A stretch of DNA of 7,402 nucleotides from positions 8,764 through 16,165 of the forward strand of contig DKBB01000006.1 in NCBI GenBank assembly GCA_002451015.1. The letters run 5' to 3'. Below the pieces are notes generated by a model. The model was not told the origin of the DNA. It searched no databases and worked only from the letters and a program-made list of their open reading frames with translations. The translations under genes and the position numbers were made by a program. This stretch comes from Acidobacteria bacterium UBA6911. Its GTDB lineage: Bacteria > Acidobacteriota > UBA6911. Below, one piece after another: positions 6,453-7,402 of the stretch (its first letter is position 1; every line of letters begins with the position of its first letter).

Positions 6453-6473
6453 CCGCCGGGAATTTTCCGGCGG
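6453..6473 (+). terminator. Hairpin terminator of the small sigma-54 gene
   Basis: CCGCCGG (6453-6459) and CCGGCGG (6467-6473) form a perfect, G/C-only 7-bp stem with a 7-base loop, starting 45 bases after the stop codon. It is followed by TTGTAATCT, which is short in T residues. Stem strength and position make transcription termination likely, perhaps with imperfect efficiency. Confidence 0.65.
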
Positions 6474-6594
6474 TTGTAATCTCGATGGACCGGCTGATAT
6501 GACGGGCATTACCCTGAATTCCTCAACAATGATGGGCCATTCCGATGCCGTTTTTAGGCATTACTTCCCGGATGCCCTCCAGACGACCCTAAAA

Positions 6595-6636
6595 GAAGCG
6601 GCACAGATAGGTGCCCGGTTCCGTTCCTGCCGCTTC
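6595..6636. repeat. Perfect inverted repeat, 9-bp arms
   Basis: GAAGCGGCA (6595-6603) and TGCCGCTTC (6628-6636) are perfect complements across a 24-base spacer. As RNA this would be a stem with a large loop. No T run follows closely. Function unknown. Confidence 0.55.
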
Positions 6637-6766
6637 CATTCATTATCAAATTAATAATCCTGACCGCCGGCTCCGAACTCCTCCAGTATCGTACTTTTTT
6701 CTTTACGAAGCCTGGGCCGCGATGGCGCTTCGCTCTGTTTACTGCTGAATCCAACCGCCATGGAAT

Positions 6767-6797
6767 GTCTACCTTTCTGATGAGTATTGGGGTAGAC
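6767..6797. repeat. Perfect inverted repeat, 7-bp arms, upstream of the PAS gene
   Basis: GTCTACC (6767-6773) and GGTAGAC (6791-6797) are separated by 17 bases, the same spacer length as the dyad at 5864-5898 although the arm sequences differ. It lies 131 bases upstream of the PAS gene start and could be an operator or part of a repeat element. Confidence 0.5.
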
Positions 6798-6928
6798 TTA
6801 AATTCAGGTACGCTCCATGTTCTGTATTTACTTTTAAAAATGCATAACGGTATGGACGGATGTAGATTACGGATATATGCCATGCCGCCCCTTTGATATT
6901 GCATCAATTTGTTCTGGGATTGTTTTCC

Positions 6929-7402
6929 ATGTCCGATGGACCCCTTATAAGACGATCGACTGAATCTAAAGGACGGAAAAAAGCGCGGGCGGTGAATTCG
7001 AAAAAGTTTAAAGACCCTGTATCAGACGAGCCGGAAGCTGGGATCAACCATTCCCTTGATGAAGCCGGGCCATATGTGCGGAACCTTATCGATAAACATG
7101 CGGCAATAAATAATGAGAATGCCCGGCTCCGCGAAAGACTGGCTGAGCTTCAGGCCGCCTATGATCAATGCAATCGCCTGCTGGATGCTGCATCCGTAAG
7201 TCTGCTTGTGGTCGATACTAAAGGGACCATCCTGGAGTCCAACCATGAAGCGGCCAGACTTTTAGGTAGAAAACGTTCTGATCTGACCGGAATTCGATTC
7301 GAGAGCTGCCTGCATCCGGAGGATCGTCCTCTTTATAAATCCCATATAGAAAGCCTTTGGCGCGAAAACACCCCGCAAAGCTTTGAAGCCCGGCTTATTA
7401 AC
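6929..7402 (+). CDS. PAS-domain signalling protein, N-terminal part (runs off the right edge)
   Basis: An open frame of 158 codons from ATG at 6929 to the window edge, ending in frame on the last base. Residues 1-45 are charged, basic and probably disordered (RKKARAVNSKKFKD at 16-29). Residues about 50-85 look like a coiled coil (ENARLRERLAELQAAYDQ). From about residue 83 a PAS domain begins: LLDAASVSLLVVDTKGTILE (84-103), SNHEAARLLGR (104-114) and the typical LHPEDRPLY (128-136). PAS domains sense small ligands, redox state or light and pass the signal to a kinase, AAA+ or cyclase domain, here beyond the edge. No transmembrane segment is seen, so this part is cytoplasmic. The Shine-Dalgarno sequence is weak (GGGA at 6916-6919). 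The frame is open back to 6866 with only TTG/CTG/GTT-type codons, so ATG 6929 is the best start. Confidence 0.82.
   Translation, partial: MSDGPLIRRSTESKGRKKARAVNSKKFKDPVSDEPEAGINHSLDEAGPYVRNLIDKHAAINNENARLRERLAELQAAYDQCNRLLDAASVSLLVVDTKGTILESNHEAARLLGRKRSDLTGIRFESCLHPEDRPLYKSHIESLWRENTPQSFEARLIN

Larger units (their letters stand above)
6474..6928. other. Long intergenic region with dyads, no gene accepted
   Basis: No reading frame here is convincing. An open frame on the plus strand (6448-6654) starts just before the terminator stem and has no ribosome site. One on the minus strand (6554-6907) has no recognisable domain and spans a repeat-like stretch. The region holds a 9-bp dyad (6595-6636), a stretch at about 6660-6770 that looks like a dispersed repeat, a 7-bp dyad (6767-6797) and a 5-bp dyad TTGAT-N5-ATCAA (6893-6907) just before the PAS gene. 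The PAS gene's promoter must lie in this region or further upstream; no clear one is visible. Confidence 0.5.

Noticed and set aside
6448..6654. Plus-strand open frame of 68 codons after the small sigma-54 gene
   Set aside because: Its start abuts the terminator stem, there is no Shine-Dalgarno sequence, and the product shows no fold-like pattern.
6554..6907. Minus-strand open frame of 117 codons before the PAS gene
   Set aside because: It covers a repeat-like stretch and several dyads and has no domain. An internal ATG with a G-rich stretch upstream exists, but the protein looks like translated intergenic sequence.

Overview
The window looks like chromosomal DNA from a Gram-negative anaerobe, most likely a Desulfobacterota (deltaproteobacterial) lineage. 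This is inferred from the gene mix and not proven: a cobalamin-binding radical SAM enzyme, a beta-CASP nuclease-like protein, a periplasmic YceI protein, a canonical sigma-54 promoter and a PAS signalling protein, with balanced base composition and long, dyad-rich intergenic stretches. No rRNA, tRNA, CRISPR array or insertion sequence was found.

Layout. Positions 1-138 (minus strand) hold the first 46 codons of a metallo-beta-lactamase-fold protein that runs off the left edge. After a 398-base gap without genes comes a complete beta-CASP / metallo-beta-lactamase RNase-like gene (537-2117, plus). A 170-base spacer with two hairpins follows, then a complete PLP-dependent trans-sulfuration enzyme resembling plant-type cystathionine gamma-synthase (2288-3484, plus). 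Convergent to it are two minus-strand genes: a secreted YceI-family protein (3551-4144) and a B12-binding-domain radical SAM protein (4388-5704).

The right part is the most regulatory. Divergent from the radical SAM gene is a 398-base intergenic region with two perfect inverted repeats, an A/T-rich tract and a near-consensus sigma-54 promoter (6031-6046). This promoter points at a small unrecognised protein of 101 residues (6103-6408), which is followed by a good hairpin terminator. A further 520 bases hold dyads and a stretch that looks like a dispersed intergenic repeat. The last feature is the first 158 codons of a PAS-domain protein (6929-7402, plus) cut off by the window edge; it is probably a sensor kinase or a sigma-54 activator.

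The genes do not form one operon. Orientation changes repeatedly and spacers are long, so most are probably separate transcription units. The best candidate for something undescribed is the unit at 5819-6473: possible enhancer dyads, a sigma-54 promoter, an uncharacterised Trp/Cys-containing small protein and its own terminator.
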